Part shown: positions 1 to 8,604 of the stretch, in pieces | How the letters are laid out: every line of letters begins with the position of its first letter | Position numbering within the stretch: the first letter of the stretch is position 1 | Assembly (NCBI RefSeq): GCF_018070575.1 | Contig: NZ_JAGPXN010000022.1 | Span: 1-64,000 of the forward strand | Length of the DNA: 64,000 nt | Reading direction: 5' to 3' | From: Micromonospora sp. C31 | GTDB lineage: Bacteria > Actinomycetota > Actinomycetes > Mycobacteriales > Micromonosporaceae | Notes under the pieces: model-generated | Database searches by the model: none | What the model was told of the DNA's origin: nothing | The model's input: the letters and a program-made list of their open reading frames with translations, nothing else | Translations under genes and position numbers: made by a program

Positions 1-75
1 GTTGTTCGGGACGCCCGCCCGTGGTTCGGGGTCGGGTTGCGACCACGGTTAGGGAGGGACGTGCTGGGGCCGCGG

Positions 76-103
76 GCGGTGGGCCGGCACGCCGGCCCAC
101 CGC
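76..103 (-). terminator. Hairpin terminator after the DUF4394 gene
   Basis: Two perfectly complementary 13-base arms (76-88 and 91-103) form a GC-rich hairpin about 30 bases beyond the stop of the minus-strand DUF4394 gene. There is no T-run, as is usual for actinobacterial terminators. The pairing is seen; the function is inferred. Confidence 0.6.
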
Positions 104-133
104 ACGCGTCCCGCTGACTGGATCGCGCTTCGC

Positions 134-1060
134 TCAGTGCTGGTTGAGGGGCAGTGCGAGGTCGGTGACGGTGTAGTCCCAGAAGCTGCCCTTCTTCTCG
201 GCCTCGCCGGTGAGCAGGTTGATCTCGTAGAGCTTGCTGCGGTAGTCGTCGTGCAGGACGGCGAAGCCCTTGTTGTAGACGGCCCGGTCGTGGCGGACGG
301 CAGTGTAGATGTCGAAGCCGGCCTGGATGTCGGCGTCGATGCCGAGCTTGCCGGTGGCGGCGAGCTGACCGGCGTTGGCCGGCGACTGGACCGCGACCTG
401 GTCGAGGTTGGTGTCGATGTCGAACAGGGTCGTCGCGGTGTCCGCGTCGAGGTCGTTGTTGGTGTAGGCGGCGCCGGTCAGCCCGGTGGCGGTGGCGGTC
501 GACGGCGGGTAGGTCAGCGTGCCGTCCACCAGGGTGGTGTCGTCGTTGACGTTGTGGCGCAGGTTCTGACCGGTGTCGCTGATGACCCGCAGCCGGTCAG
601 CGGCGGGATTGAAGTCGACCCCGAAGTACTCGCCGTCGAGGTCGACGCTGAGCTGGCTGACCTTCGTGGCCGAGGCGTCATGGGTGGACAGGACGTAGAT
701 TCCGCCCTCGTCGCCGACGCCGTAGAGCTTGCCGTTCTGCACCCGGTAGTCGATGCCGACGAGCTTGTCGTCGTCGTCGAGCCGCACCTTGCCGATCTTG
801 CAGGCCTTGCCCGGGTGGTCGACGTCGAATGTGACCAGCTTCTGGTCGTCGGTCAGCCCGGTGGCCTTGAGTCCGTCCCGCCTGCCCTCCCGGTCGTGAC
901 CGGAGGGGCGGCACGACTTCTCCCAGGACGTGTCGCGACCCGAGTCGTCCCGGGGACCGCCGTCCGCTGCGGCAGCCGAGGCGAGAGAACCGGTCATGCC
1001 AGCGGTCAGCACGACGGACAGCGCCGCGAGGAGGCATCCTCTGTTGAGCGAGTTCTTCAC
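134..1060 (-). CDS. Secreted DUF4394 domain protein
   Basis: A protein of about 308 residues. It starts with a signal peptide (positively charged MKNSLNRG, a hydrophobic stretch, then an Ala-rich cleavage region near residue 30). The rest resembles DUF4394 proteins, which are predicted beta-propeller-like extracellular proteins of unknown role; typical pieces are the Asp-rich GVDFNPAADRLRVIS segment and GLTGAAYTNND. I chose the GTG at 1060 because AGGAAGG lies about 9 bases upstream and the signal peptide begins there. The same frame stays open upstream into the damaged L31 sequence, so translation from there cannot be excluded. A hairpin follows the stop. Confidence 0.85.
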   Translation of the reverse strand: MKNSLNRGCLLAALSVVLTAGMTGSLASAAAADGGPRDDSGRDTSWEKSCRPSGHDREGRRDGLKATGLTDDQKLVTFDVDHPGKACKIGKVRLDDDDKLVGIDYRVQNGKLYGVGDEGGIYVLSTHDASATKVSQLSVDLDGEYFGVDFNPAADRLRVISDTGQNLRHNVNDDTTLVDGTLTYPPSTATATGLTGAAYTNNDLDADTATTLFDIDTNLDQVAVQSPANAGQLAATGKLGIDADIQAGFDIYTAVRHDRAVYNKGFAVLHDDYRSKLYEINLLTGEAEKKGSFWDYTVTDLALPLNQH

Positions 1061-1384
1061 GTCACGCACCTTCCTGTAGGAGATCACCCCGTAACCCCTT
1101 CGAACGGGCACAAAGACATGAAAGCAGCTCGCAACCGCTGGATGGCGACAACAGCAGGGATTGCCTCCTTCCGGTAGAAATACCTCGAACAGGCAGAACG
1201 TGTGCGAGGAGTCGATCAGCCTGCCGTCGCTCGACCCGGGGTGCGGCAGGGAGATCAGCACTTTCCTGCTGGCCGGGGCTGGCGTCTGGTCGCTGGTGGC
1301 GGTGGAGCGGGTGAGGAAGGCGAAGTCGGCATCCTTGTCGCGGTAGACGACGGGCCGGTACTCGGGGTGGATGCCGGGCTTCAT
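1061..1384 (-). pseudogene. rpmE2: Truncated type B (zinc-independent) ribosomal protein L31
   Basis: The first 32 or so residues (1289-1384), beginning MKPGIHPEYRPVVYRDKDAD and continuing FAFLTRST, are a clear type B L31 N-terminus. The family then normally continues with a Tyr-Pro and Ser-His-Pro-Phe core to about 85 residues. Here that core is gone and the text is unrelated, with no stop before the next gene in the same frame. The ATG overlaps the TGA of mrf by 4 bases, as expected for a Zur operon. It is either a pseudogene or an assembly or sequencing fault, and a functional L31B looks unlikely. Confidence 0.6.
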
Positions 1385-2682
1385 GCGGGTCGCGCTCCTT
1401 CGGTGTCGGTGCCGGTGCCGGCCGGTTCCTCCGGGTGCAGGGGGAAGCAGCCGGCGAACGGGTCGGGGTAGGCACGCCAGGTCTTCTCGCCGTCGGCGAG
1501 TTCGGCGTCGGTGAGCAGACAGTTGGCGAGGGTGCGGTGCAGCGCGACTGAGTCGCCGTCGAGGCCGATGAAGACCAGGTGCTGGTGCCGGTCGCCGTAG
1601 TAGGGGTCCCACTCCAGGGCGGCGGCGAGGCGGCGTTGGTCCTCGACGTGTTCCCAGCGGTCCTCGGGCAGGCTGACCAGCCAGTGCCCGAGGCAACCCA
1701 TGGCCAGACCGCCGCCGGCGAACTCCCAGGCCACCACGATGTCGGGTTGGCTGGCCAGCCAGAGGTGGCCCCGGGAGCGGATCATCTCGGCGTTGACGTC
1801 TTCCAGTGCGTCGTGCAGGCGCTGCGGGTGGAACGGCCGGCGGGCGCGGAAGACGGCGGAGACCACACCGCAGTCGGCCTCCGGCTCGTGCATGCCCAGC
1901 GTGTAGCCCTGTAGGCCCCGGGCGAGGACGCCGGGGGTCTCCGGCCGGTGCCGGTGGGTGTGACGTAGCTGGCGGGTGAGCGCGTCCGCGTCGACGAGAT
2001 CGCCGTCGACCCGGAAGTGGGCCGCCCACGGCGCCATCCGCTGGAGCAGGACCGCCATCCTGCTGGTGTCGAAGGCACCGTCGCGGGACTGTCCCCAGAG
2101 CACCAGGGTGTCGGCGTACTCGATCTGCCGGACCACGACGTCGGCGAGCGCGCGGTGGTCGTCCTCGGCGGCTTGGATGCCCAGCGTGGTGAGGTCCTCG
2201 GTGCTGGCGAGACCGTCGAGCAGGTGCTCGGCGTCGAGGACGGTCACGTAGGAGTCGATCCGGATGAGATCGGTGATCGGTGCACCGTCGACGAGGCAGT
2301 GGGCGCAGGCGGCGGCGACCGCCTCGGGCTCCACCACCTCGGGCAGCATAAGCACCAGGTCCTGGCCGGGATCGGTGTGGGCGAGCCGCGCGAGGGTGGG
2401 CAGCACGTCCTCGCGCAGGGTGCAGGAGACGCAGCCGTGCCTCAGCTCGACCCGCTCGTCCTCGACGATGCCGGCGCCGGAGCGGACCACCCGACGGACG
2501 ACGCCCTGCCGGATCCTGGTGAGGTCGTGCCGCACCAGCAGCAGCGACGGGTCGGCGGCGAGCAACGTGCGTGCGACGGCGAACGTCGCCGCTGGCCAGA
2601 ACCCGGACAGCACGGTGAGCGACGGGCGGGTATCGGCGTCGGCGGTCACGGTGTGGGTCGGAGCCTGTGGTGACGACGACAT
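1381..2682 (-). CDS. mrf: COG0523-type ribosome hibernation factor-recruiting protein Mrf
   Basis: 433 residues, CobW/COG0523 family, of the subgroup that sits in Zur regulons beside zinc-free ribosomal protein genes and in mycobacteria is linked to hibernation of C-minus ribosomes. A GCVSC motif near residue 84, comparable to the COG0523 metal motif, is present, as is a CobW C-terminal region with WEFAGGG and the WDPYYGDRHQHLVFIG block near the end. The usual P-loop (GxxGxGKT) is replaced by GFWPAATFA, so GTP binding is doubtful; as far as I recall this loss is shared by other Mrf proteins. AGAGGAA precedes the ATG at 2682, and a Zur-box-like sequence lies just upstream. It overlaps the L31 remnant by 4 bases. 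Confidence 0.85.
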   Translation of the reverse strand: MSSSPQAPTHTVTADADTRPSLTVLSGFWPAATFAVARTLLAADPSLLLVRHDLTRIRQGVVRRVVRSGAGIVEDERVELRHGCVSCTLREDVLPTLARLAHTDPGQDLVLMLPEVVEPEAVAAACAHCLVDGAPITDLIRIDSYVTVLDAEHLLDGLASTEDLTTLGIQAAEDDHRALADVVVRQIEYADTLVLWGQSRDGAFDTSRMAVLLQRMAPWAAHFRVDGDLVDADALTRQLRHTHRHRPETPGVLARGLQGYTLGMHEPEADCGVVSAVFRARRPFHPQRLHDALEDVNAEMIRSRGHLWLASQPDIVVAWEFAGGGLAMGCLGHWLVSLPEDRWEHVEDQRRLAAALEWDPYYGDRHQHLVFIGLDGDSVALHRTLANCLLTDAELADGEKTWRAYPDPFAGCFPLHPEEPAGTGTDTEGARPA

Positions 2683-2702
2683 CGGATTCCTCTCGACTTA
2701 CT

Positions 2703-2717
2703 TGAAAACGATTGTCA
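2703..2717. promoter_or_regulatory. Putative Zur box upstream of mrf
   Basis: TGAAAACGATTGTCA is a near palindrome that matches the actinobacterial Zur consensus pattern TGAAAAT-N-ATTTTCA with few changes. It lies about 20 bases upstream of the mrf start, where bound Zur would block the promoter. Confidence 0.75.
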
Positions 2718-2870
2718 TTCTAAGCACATCCGGGCTGTCGAAGCGACCAGGGATGTGCCGGTGGATGCGGAGCGCCCTCGCCAGGTCCTCGCCCGGCGGC
2801 TCGGCGTTGACTGCCCCGTCGAGATCGCCCACGACCCCGAGCGGGTCCGACCGAACGGGTGGTGTAGAAC

Positions 2871-2885
2871 TGAAAACCGTTGTCG
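2871..2885. promoter_or_regulatory. Putative second Zur box upstream of rpmB
   Basis: TGAAAACCGTTGTCG is a weaker copy of the same pattern, 32 bases upstream of the rpmB start. Two separate boxes for the two divergent operons would explain the 235-base intergenic region. Confidence 0.55.
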
Positions 2886-2917
2886 TTATCGTCGAGCCCG
2901 AGCAAGGAGCGATCACC

Positions 2918-3154
2918 GTGTCCAGACGTTGCGACGTGACCGGGGCGGAGCCGAGCTTCGGCAACGCCGTGTCCCACTCCCACCGGCGCACCCGCCGCCG
3001 GTGGAACCCGAACCTGCAGAACCACCGCTACTGGCTGCCGTCGGAGCGACGGTGGATCAGCCTCACCCTGACCGCCAGGGCGCTGAAGACCGTGGACCGC
3101 AAGGGCATCGAAAAGGTCGTCGCCGAACTGCGAGACCGGGGGGTGAAGCTCTGA
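2918..3154 (+). CDS. rpmB: Ribosomal protein L28, zinc-independent paralogue
   Basis: 78 residues starting SRRCDVTGAEPSFGNAVSHS, the L28 N-terminus. The CXXC zinc ligands of the housekeeping form are not complete (one N-terminal Cys only), which marks the Zur-controlled C-minus type. The GTG at 2918 has AAGGAG about 8 bases upstream. The stop overlaps the next ATG by one base, so the three ribosomal genes are translationally coupled. Confidence 0.9.
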   Translation: MSRRCDVTGAEPSFGNAVSHSHRRTRRRWNPNLQNHRYWLPSERRWISLTLTARALKTVDRKGIEKVVAELRDRGVKL

Positions 3155-3321
3155 TGGCCCGACAGACCGACGTACGGCCGATCGTGCGGCTGCGCAGCAC
3201 CGCCGGCACCGGCTACACGTACGTGACCCGCAAGAACCGCCGCAACGACCCCGACCGGCTGGTGCTGCGCAGGTACGACCCGGTCGTACGCCGGCACGTC
3301 GAGTTCAAGGAGGCCCGCTGA
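3154..3321 (+). CDS. rpmG: Ribosomal protein L33, zinc-independent paralogue
   Basis: 55 residues with the L33 pattern (VRLRSTAGTGYTYVTRKNRR, then a conserved basic C-terminus ending EFKEAR). It has no cysteine at all, so it cannot bind zinc through the normal CXXC pairs. It overlaps both neighbours by one base. Expression under zinc limitation is inferred from the Zur boxes. Confidence 0.92.
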   Translation: MARQTDVRPIVRLRSTAGTGYTYVTRKNRRNDPDRLVLRRYDPVVRRHVEFKEAR

Positions 3322-3626
3322 TGGCCAGGAAGAGCCTGGTCAACCGGCAGGCGCGCCGCGCGGAGCTGGTGGCCCGGCACGCCGGGACGCGGGCGGAACT
3401 GAAGCGGGCGGTCGCCCACCCGGACACCGAGCCGGGCGTACGCGCCGAGGCGGTCCGTCGGCTCGGCCGGCTGCCGCGGGATGCGAGCCCGGTGCGGCTG
3501 CGGTCGCGGGACCAGATCGACGGCCGTCCGCGTGGCGTGCTGGGCCGGTTCGGGCTGTCCCGGGTGCGGTTCCGCGAGCTGGCCCTGCGCGGCGAGCTGC
3601 CCGGGGTGCGTAAGGCGTCGTGGTGA
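3321..3626 (+). CDS. rpsN: Ribosomal protein S14, zinc-independent paralogue
   Basis: 101 residues, the long S14 form without zinc-binding cysteines: MARKSLVNRQ at the start and the family signature with RPRGVLGRFGLSRVRFRELA near the end. It is the third gene of the Zur-type operon and would replace zinc-bound S14 when zinc is scarce, freeing the metal. Confidence 0.93.
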   Translation: MARKSLVNRQARRAELVARHAGTRAELKRAVAHPDTEPGVRAEAVRRLGRLPRDASPVRLRSRDQIDGRPRGVLGRFGLSRVRFRELALRGELPGVRKASW

Positions 3627-3669
3627 TCCCACCACAGGTGCCACCGCGCGTTGGGAAAGGGAGGAATGA

Positions 3670-3750
3670 ATGCGATGGTGCGGTTTCGCGGCGTCGGCGG
3701 CCGGGAAGGTGGTGCTCTCCAAGGGGCACACCGACGCGGTCGTCCACTGA
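3670..3750 (+). pseudogene. N-terminal remnant, possibly of a surface-anchored Zur-regulon protein
   Basis: A 26-codon frame with a good ribosome site (GGGAGGA, 3657-3665). It ends VVLSKGHTDAVVH then a stop. The VLS-GH-D pattern resembles the repeat start of actinobacterial surface-anchored proteins that often follow the C-minus ribosomal genes in Zur regulons. The rest is missing and is replaced by transposase sequence. The identity is an inference from a very short match. Confidence 0.35.
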
Positions 3751-3764
3751 ACGAGGACCAGGAC

Positions 3765-3905
3765 GTGACCGAGGGGTTCGACGCCCACAAGGACGTGCAC
3801 GCCGCGGCGGTGTCGGACCAAGCGGGCAGGATGCTCGGCACCAGGAGCTTCCGACGACGACCTGTGGCCACGGGCAGCTGGCGACGTGGGTGCTCGGGCA
3901 CCCGT
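3765..3905 (+). pseudogene. IS110-family transposase N-terminal remnant, frameshifted
   Basis: The translation FDAHKDVHAAAVSDQAGRML followed by GTRSF is like the N-terminus of IS110-type transposases (Asp of the DEDD nuclease in FDAHKD). The similarity continues in another frame as TTTCGHGQLATWVLGHP, so there is a frameshift near 3852. The remaining 300 or so residues are absent and the next gene begins from the opposite strand. It is a dead fragment that probably truncated the preceding frame. Confidence 0.6.
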
Positions 3906-3915
3906 GCCGGCGGTG

Positions 3916-5361
3916 TCAGGACTGGCTGCGTGTCCATTGCTGGTTGGTGCCGCTTCCGCAGGTGTACTGCGTGATGTCGGTGCCGTCGGCGGTGCCGCCG
4001 CTCACCACGTCCAGACACTTGCCGCTGTGCCGGGCGCGCAACTGGTGGTAGCTGCCGGTGGCGACCCACTGCCACTGCTGGTTGGTGCCCCCGCCACAGC
4101 TGTACTGGATGACGTTGGCGTTGTTGGCGGTGGAGGCGTCGGCGACGTCGAGGCATCTGCCGCTGTGCTGGTTGACGATCCGGAAGTAGCCGCTGCCGGC
4201 GTCGCGGAACTCCCACTTCTGGTTCGCGCCGCCGTTCCAGGACCACTGCTTGATCTCGGCGTTGTCGCTGACGGCCATGTCCAGCACGTCGACCACCTTG
4301 CCGCTGTTGCGGTTGGTGATGCGGTAGTGGGGCGGCGACTGGCCGGTGACGGTGCCCGTGGCCGCGTCGATGGTGATGGTGGGGTACCAGTTCAGGCTCA
4401 TGGTCGTGGGGGAGGGGAAGGCGATCGGCAACCACACGTACTGGGAGTCGTTCACCGGCCCGCCCCAGGCGCCGGCCCAGCGGTCGCCCAGGTAGAGGTA
4501 GCTCGTCGTCGACGTGCCCTGGACGGGGAGCACGAAGGTCGGTTGGGAGCGGAAGGTGGTCGAGTCGGCGACGTTGGTCATGGCGGTCCACGGACCGGAG
4601 ATGCTGGACGCCGTGGCGTACCTGGCCTGGTTCGGGCTCCAGCCGGTCAGGCCCGAGGTGAGCAGGAAGTAGGTGCTGCCGCGCTTGAACAGGGCCGGCG
4701 CCTCGCGGCTGGCGTCGTTCCAGAAGTTGCCCACCAACGTGGTCACGTTGAGGTAGTCGGCGGTCAGGCGGTAGATGTGCAGGTCGCGGTTCTCGTCGGC
4801 GGCGGAGAGCAGGTAGGCGGTGCCGCCGTCGTTGTAGAGCGTGATGTCTCGCGACATGTGGCCCAACGGCCGGAAGCTGCCATGGTAGGCGTAGGTGCCG
4901 TCCACCGTGGCCGACGAGGCGACGGCGGCCCTGGCCTCGCCGTAGTCGGTGCCGTTCTCCTTGTGCATCCACATCACGTACCGCCCGGTGCCGGCGTTGT
5001 AGATGACCTTTGGCCGCTCGATGTTGGCCACCCGCAGCTCCGCCGCCGACGACTGGGTCAGCACGTCGTTGCGGAACTCCCAGTCGCGCAGGTTGGTGGA
5101 GCGGTAGACGGATACGGCGCGGAACGTGTTGTCGGCGTTGCGGTTCTCACCGAACCAGTAGTAGTAGTCACCGACCTTGAGCACACCACCGCCGTGCGCG
5201 TGCAGCCCGTTGCCGTTGGTGTCGGTGAACTGCGTGCCGTTCGGGATCGTGACCGGCGTCGCCTGTGCCGGAGCGGCGGCCACGGTGGTGACCGCCACGA
5301 CCGCCGACCCGGCCAGGGTGAGCGCTGCCAGCAGTGACAGGAGCCGTCTGTTGCGTATCAC
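3916..5361 (-). CDS. Secreted GH43 enzyme with ricin-type lectin domain (probable exo-beta-1,3-galactanase type)
   Basis: 481 residues. A signal peptide (residues 1-35, ending in APAQA) is followed by a five-bladed GH43 propeller (about 36-335) beginning QFTDTNGNGLHAHGGGVLKV with WFGE. A ricin B/CBM13 trefoil fills about 345-481 with three QxW repeats (NQKWEF, NQQWQW, NQQWTR) and HSGKCLDV motifs. The HAHGGG start and SREAPALF block look like subfamily 24, whose known members remove galactose from beta-1,3-galactan; some lack the usual catalytic base. The subfamily is an inference. It lies with GH5 and GH43-AbfB genes on the same strand. Confidence 0.8.
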   Translation of the reverse strand: MIRNRRLLSLLAALTLAGSAVVAVTTVAAAPAQATPVTIPNGTQFTDTNGNGLHAHGGGVLKVGDYYYWFGENRNADNTFRAVSVYRSTNLRDWEFRNDVLTQSSAAELRVANIERPKVIYNAGTGRYVMWMHKENGTDYGEARAAVASSATVDGTYAYHGSFRPLGHMSRDITLYNDGGTAYLLSAADENRDLHIYRLTADYLNVTTLVGNFWNDASREAPALFKRGSTYFLLTSGLTGWSPNQARYATASSISGPWTAMTNVADSTTFRSQPTFVLPVQGTSTTSYLYLGDRWAGAWGGPVNDSQYVWLPIAFPSPTTMSLNWYPTITIDAATGTVTGQSPPHYRITNRNSGKVVDVLDMAVSDNAEIKQWSWNGGANQKWEFRDAGSGYFRIVNQHSGRCLDVADASTANNANVIQYSCGGGTNQQWQWVATGSYHQLRARHSGKCLDVVSGGTADGTDITQYTCGSGTNQQWTRSQS

Positions 5362-5668
5362 GAGGTTCGTCCTTCCATGGGGCGGACGGCGACCGCCGCC
5401 GGCGTCGGAGCGACATGCTCAGGTCTGGTGCCACCCACCGCCGACCGGTGACGGTTCACACCGGGTTGACACATCGGTAACCGACTGCGCACCAGGACGC
5501 CACAATCCGAACCGTGGTCCGGCCGCCCCGGCGCTCCATCGGCCGCGCCGCCGTGCGCCTGGTCGCCGACCGGCTGACCCGACCCCGAGCGCCCCGCACA
5601 CCGGGTCGTCATCAGCCGGAGCGAAGACCGCGTCGGTACGGCGATCCGTGGTCAGGTCGCGACGATCG

Positions 5669-7201
5669 TCAGACGGCCGTGCGCGACCACTGCTGGTTGG
5701 TGCCGGTGTTGCACGGATACTGCTTGAGGATCACGCCGTCCGCGGTCGATGCGGCCGGCACGTCCACGCACTTGCTGCTGTGTCGCGCCCGGAGCTGGAA
5801 GTAACTGCCGTTGGCGACCATCTGGAACTGCTGGTTGGTGCCGGTGCCACAGGTGTACTGGACGAGTTCGGCACCGTCGGCGGTGGAAGCGCTCACCACG
5901 TCGAGGCACTTTCCGCTGTGCCGGCTGACGATGCGCCAGTAGCCGCTGCCGGCGTCCTGGAACTGCCACTGCTGCCACGCGTTGCCGCCGTAGGTGTACT
6001 GGCCGACGCGAGCGCCGTTGTCGGTGTTCGGTGACTGGACGTCCATCGCCTTGCCGCTGTGCCGGATGTTGATCCGGTAGAACGTCCCGGTCGCCGGTGG
6101 AGGCGTGGTGCCGCCGATGGTGTCGCCCCAGGCGTAGCGGATCCGGTCGGCGCCGGAGGTGTTGCGGACGGTCAGGTCGAGGTTGGTGCCGCTGCCGCTG
6201 AGCGAGAACATCGAGTACCAGTCGTAGCCGATGGTGCCGGGCTTGCCGCCGAGGGCGGGCCAGTAGGTGCCGCCCATCCGGTTGTCACGCATGACCTGGG
6301 CCATCGCGCGGATGTGGCGCACGAAGTTGTCGGTGCTGTTCGCGTCGGCGTAGTTGCGGCCGTCGTTCATGGGCGCGCCGAACTCGGTGGCGACCGCACG
6401 GGAGGCACAGTTGCCGAGGCGGGTCTGGATGTGGCTGCGGAAGGCGTCGTAGCTCATCGCGCCGTAGAAGAAGGCGTAGTGGTGGAAGGAGAGCAACGTC
6501 GCGTTGAAGCGACTGTCGTTGCAGATGTCCCGCAGGTCCTGGCTGAGGCCGGTGCCGCCGATCAGGACCCGGGCGGGTACCGCCGAGTAGTGGTAGCTGA
6601 GCCAGTCGGCTGCGACGTTGCGCCACTCCGCCGAGCTGTAGCCGTGCGGCTCGTTCATCGGCTCGAAGTAGACGTTGGCGTTCGCGCCGTACGTGTTGGT
6701 CACCGTGGACCACATCGTGTTCCACGCGGCCAGGTTCGTGATCCTGCCGCCGGAGGCGGCACCGTCCTCCCAGTAGGCCAGGATGACCTTGAGGCCGCGG
6801 GCGGTGGCGGCGTCGATGGCGCCCCGGTAGGCGTTCCACCACGCCGTCCCCACCGTGTGGGTGTTGATGGGCAGCCGTACGGTGTTGACCCCCATGGTGG
6901 ACGCCATGTCGTCGTAGAGGGCGTTGGCCTTGGCCCGCACTGTCGCGTTGCTGTCGGAAGAGCTCAGGCCCTGCACGACGAGCGGGCCGGTGCTGAAGTT
7001 GTCACCCAGCACGGCCCAGTTCATGCCGCGGAACTGGTTGGTGGCGGCGGTGGCCGGCGACGACGTGACGACGACGCCGCCGACCATCGCCGTCACCGCG
7101 GTCACCAGGACGATCAGCAGCCGACGAACCGGTCGGGTGCGCCACGGCGGCCCTGATCCGTAACCGTCGGACGACGTGGTCCGTGCCGTGAAATGTCCCA
7201 T
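5669..7201 (-). CDS. Secreted GH5 glycoside hydrolase with ricin-type lectin domain
   Basis: About 510 residues. A long cationic N-terminus and hydrophobic segment end in SPATAA (about residue 54). The catalytic (beta/alpha)8 domain covers about 55-365, with the acid/base Glu in FEPMNEPHG (near 180) and the nucleophile Glu in VATEFGAPM (near 273), both as in GH5. A Thr-Pro linker leads to a ricin B domain (about 375-510) with QQWQF, QQFQM and QQWSR. The substrate is not certain; the neighbouring galactanase-like and arabinofuranosidase-like genes suggest a galactan or arabinogalactan side chain. A GTG directly before the ATG is an alternative start. Confidence 0.8.
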   Translation of the reverse strand: MGHFTARTTSSDGYGSGPPWRTRPVRRLLIVLVTAVTAMVGGVVVTSSPATAATNQFRGMNWAVLGDNFSTGPLVVQGLSSSDSNATVRAKANALYDDMASTMGVNTVRLPINTHTVGTAWWNAYRGAIDAATARGLKVILAYWEDGAASGGRITNLAAWNTMWSTVTNTYGANANVYFEPMNEPHGYSSAEWRNVAADWLSYHYSAVPARVLIGGTGLSQDLRDICNDSRFNATLLSFHHYAFFYGAMSYDAFRSHIQTRLGNCASRAVATEFGAPMNDGRNYADANSTDNFVRHIRAMAQVMRDNRMGGTYWPALGGKPGTIGYDWYSMFSLSGSGTNLDLTVRNTSGADRIRYAWGDTIGGTTPPPATGTFYRINIRHSGKAMDVQSPNTDNGARVGQYTYGGNAWQQWQFQDAGSGYWRIVSRHSGKCLDVVSASTADGAELVQYTCGTGTNQQFQMVANGSYFQLRARHSSKCVDVPAASTADGVILKQYPCNTGTNQQWSRTAV

Positions 7202-7335
7202 CACTGGATCTGACCTCTCTGGGTTCGGACATCGGACTGATGTGTCCGGGTCTCATCGGTAACGGAACCGCCATCGGGACACCACTCGAACCCGCACGTT
7301 CAGGAACATTCGGATTCGACCACGGGGTCGGGGTG

Positions 7336-8442
7336 TCAGGACGTCCGGCGGAAGGTGGCGTCCGCCCTGAACGTCGTCGAGCCGTCGTTCGGTTCCAGTC
7401 CCAGCACGTAGTTGTCGTGCCGCAGGTAGTGGCCGGGGAAGTTGACCGATTCGAACGACACGTACCCGGGCCCGCTGTTCGCCAGCCCGGGGACCACCCG
7501 GAACTGCCCGTCCAGTGCCGGGTTGACGTTCGGGTCGATCCGGACGGCATGGTTCTGGTGCCGCACGTGGCGGTCCTGGAAGTTGAATGACTGCAAGCGT
7601 TGGACGGGCACCGCGCCCGCGTTGTCGAGCTCGCCGGACGGGCCGGCCAGGACGGTTGCGGTGGACACGGGGACGCTGAGGTGGGATGTGCCGCAGTAGC
7701 TCGCCGAGTAGGTGAGGAACGTGCGGCCGGCGCGTTGCAGCACGTAGGGGCCTTCGTTGACGGGGTTGCCCTGGCGTTCCCACGAGAGGGTGGGCTCGGA
7801 GATCAGCGTCCCCGACGACGCGGGCGTCCACGGGTTGGCCAGACGCGTCACGTACAGGCTCTGCAGGCCGCCATTCTCGAACCCGGAGTTGTTGTTGAAC
7901 GCGGAGAACACGAAGTAGTTCTCTCCGCTGACCGTCATCACGCTACCGTCGATGGACCAGCCGTTGTCCGGCATCAGGTTGAGCGGGCCCCGATAGGTGT
8001 AGGGGCCCATCGGATCGGTTCCCGCGCTCTCCAGCACATGCTGTCGCTGCCCGCCACAGCACGCGCTCGGGCCGGCCGAGTAGTACAGGTACCAACGCTG
8101 CCCGTTCGGGCCGTCGAGCAGATGCATGCTGGGCGCCCACATGTTCGATGTCGCGTTCGGCTGCGACATCGTGAACACCCGGGTCTCCGGCGCGGTACGC
8201 AGGCCGCCGAGGGTCGACGCCTTACGGATGTAGATGTGCCCTGTCCAGGTGGTGGCCGTGTGGTAGTAGTTGCCGTCGTGGTAACCGAGCCACGGGTCGG
8301 CGCTGTCGGGCGTACCGACGATGGGATTCTGGAACGACGCTCTGGGAGCGGCGCTGCTCGGAGTGGAGACGGCGAGTGCGCTGACGCTGAGCACGACAGC
8401 GGTGACCAACGCGGTGACCATGGAACGTGGGCGGGTGCGCAT
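7336..8442 (-). CDS. Secreted GH43 protein with AbfB domain, probably shortened
   Basis: 368 residues, ATG at 8442 with GGAAGGA upstream, then a signal peptide ending SSAAP. The GH43 part has all three catalytic acids by pattern: Asp in SADPWLG, Asp in SIDGSV and Glu in NEGPYVL. After LTYSASYCGT the family usually has a further stretch of propeller (about 80-100 residues). Here the sequence jumps into an AbfB (CBM42) domain: RLQSFNFQDRHVRHQNHAVR and NFPGHYLRHDNYVLGLE. The AbfB domain is about two of three trefoil units. The frame is intact, so an internal in-frame deletion is likely. The role would be alpha-L-arabinofuranosidase, if active. Confidence 0.75.
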   Translation of the reverse strand: MRTRPRSMVTALVTAVVLSVSALAVSTPSSAAPRASFQNPIVGTPDSADPWLGYHDGNYYHTATTWTGHIYIRKASTLGGLRTAPETRVFTMSQPNATSNMWAPSMHLLDGPNGQRWYLYYSAGPSACCGGQRQHVLESAGTDPMGPYTYRGPLNLMPDNGWSIDGSVMTVSGENYFVFSAFNNNSGFENGGLQSLYVTRLANPWTPASSGTLISEPTLSWERQGNPVNEGPYVLQRAGRTFLTYSASYCGTSHLSVPVSTATVLAGPSGELDNAGAVPVQRLQSFNFQDRHVRHQNHAVRIDPNVNPALDGQFRVVPGLANSGPGYVSFESVNFPGHYLRHDNYVLGLEPNDGSTTFRADATFRRTS

Positions 8443-8604
8443 GACGCGGGTCCTTCCGACGGACGTGGTGCGAGGTAGCGAGGCGACGAACCATTGGTCG
8501 CCACCTGGGGCGGGGGAGGTGCACGCTCGTCGCCGTCCAGATAGCACCGCTGGGGTACCTGCCGACGTGGATCCGATCGGACCTCCTCGCACGGGGGGCC
8601 GGGT

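Noticed and set aside
137..1177. A 346-codon plus-strand frame over the DUF4394 gene
   Set aside because: Val/Gly/Asp repeats typical of antisense reading; the minus strand has a signal peptide, ribosome site and known domain.
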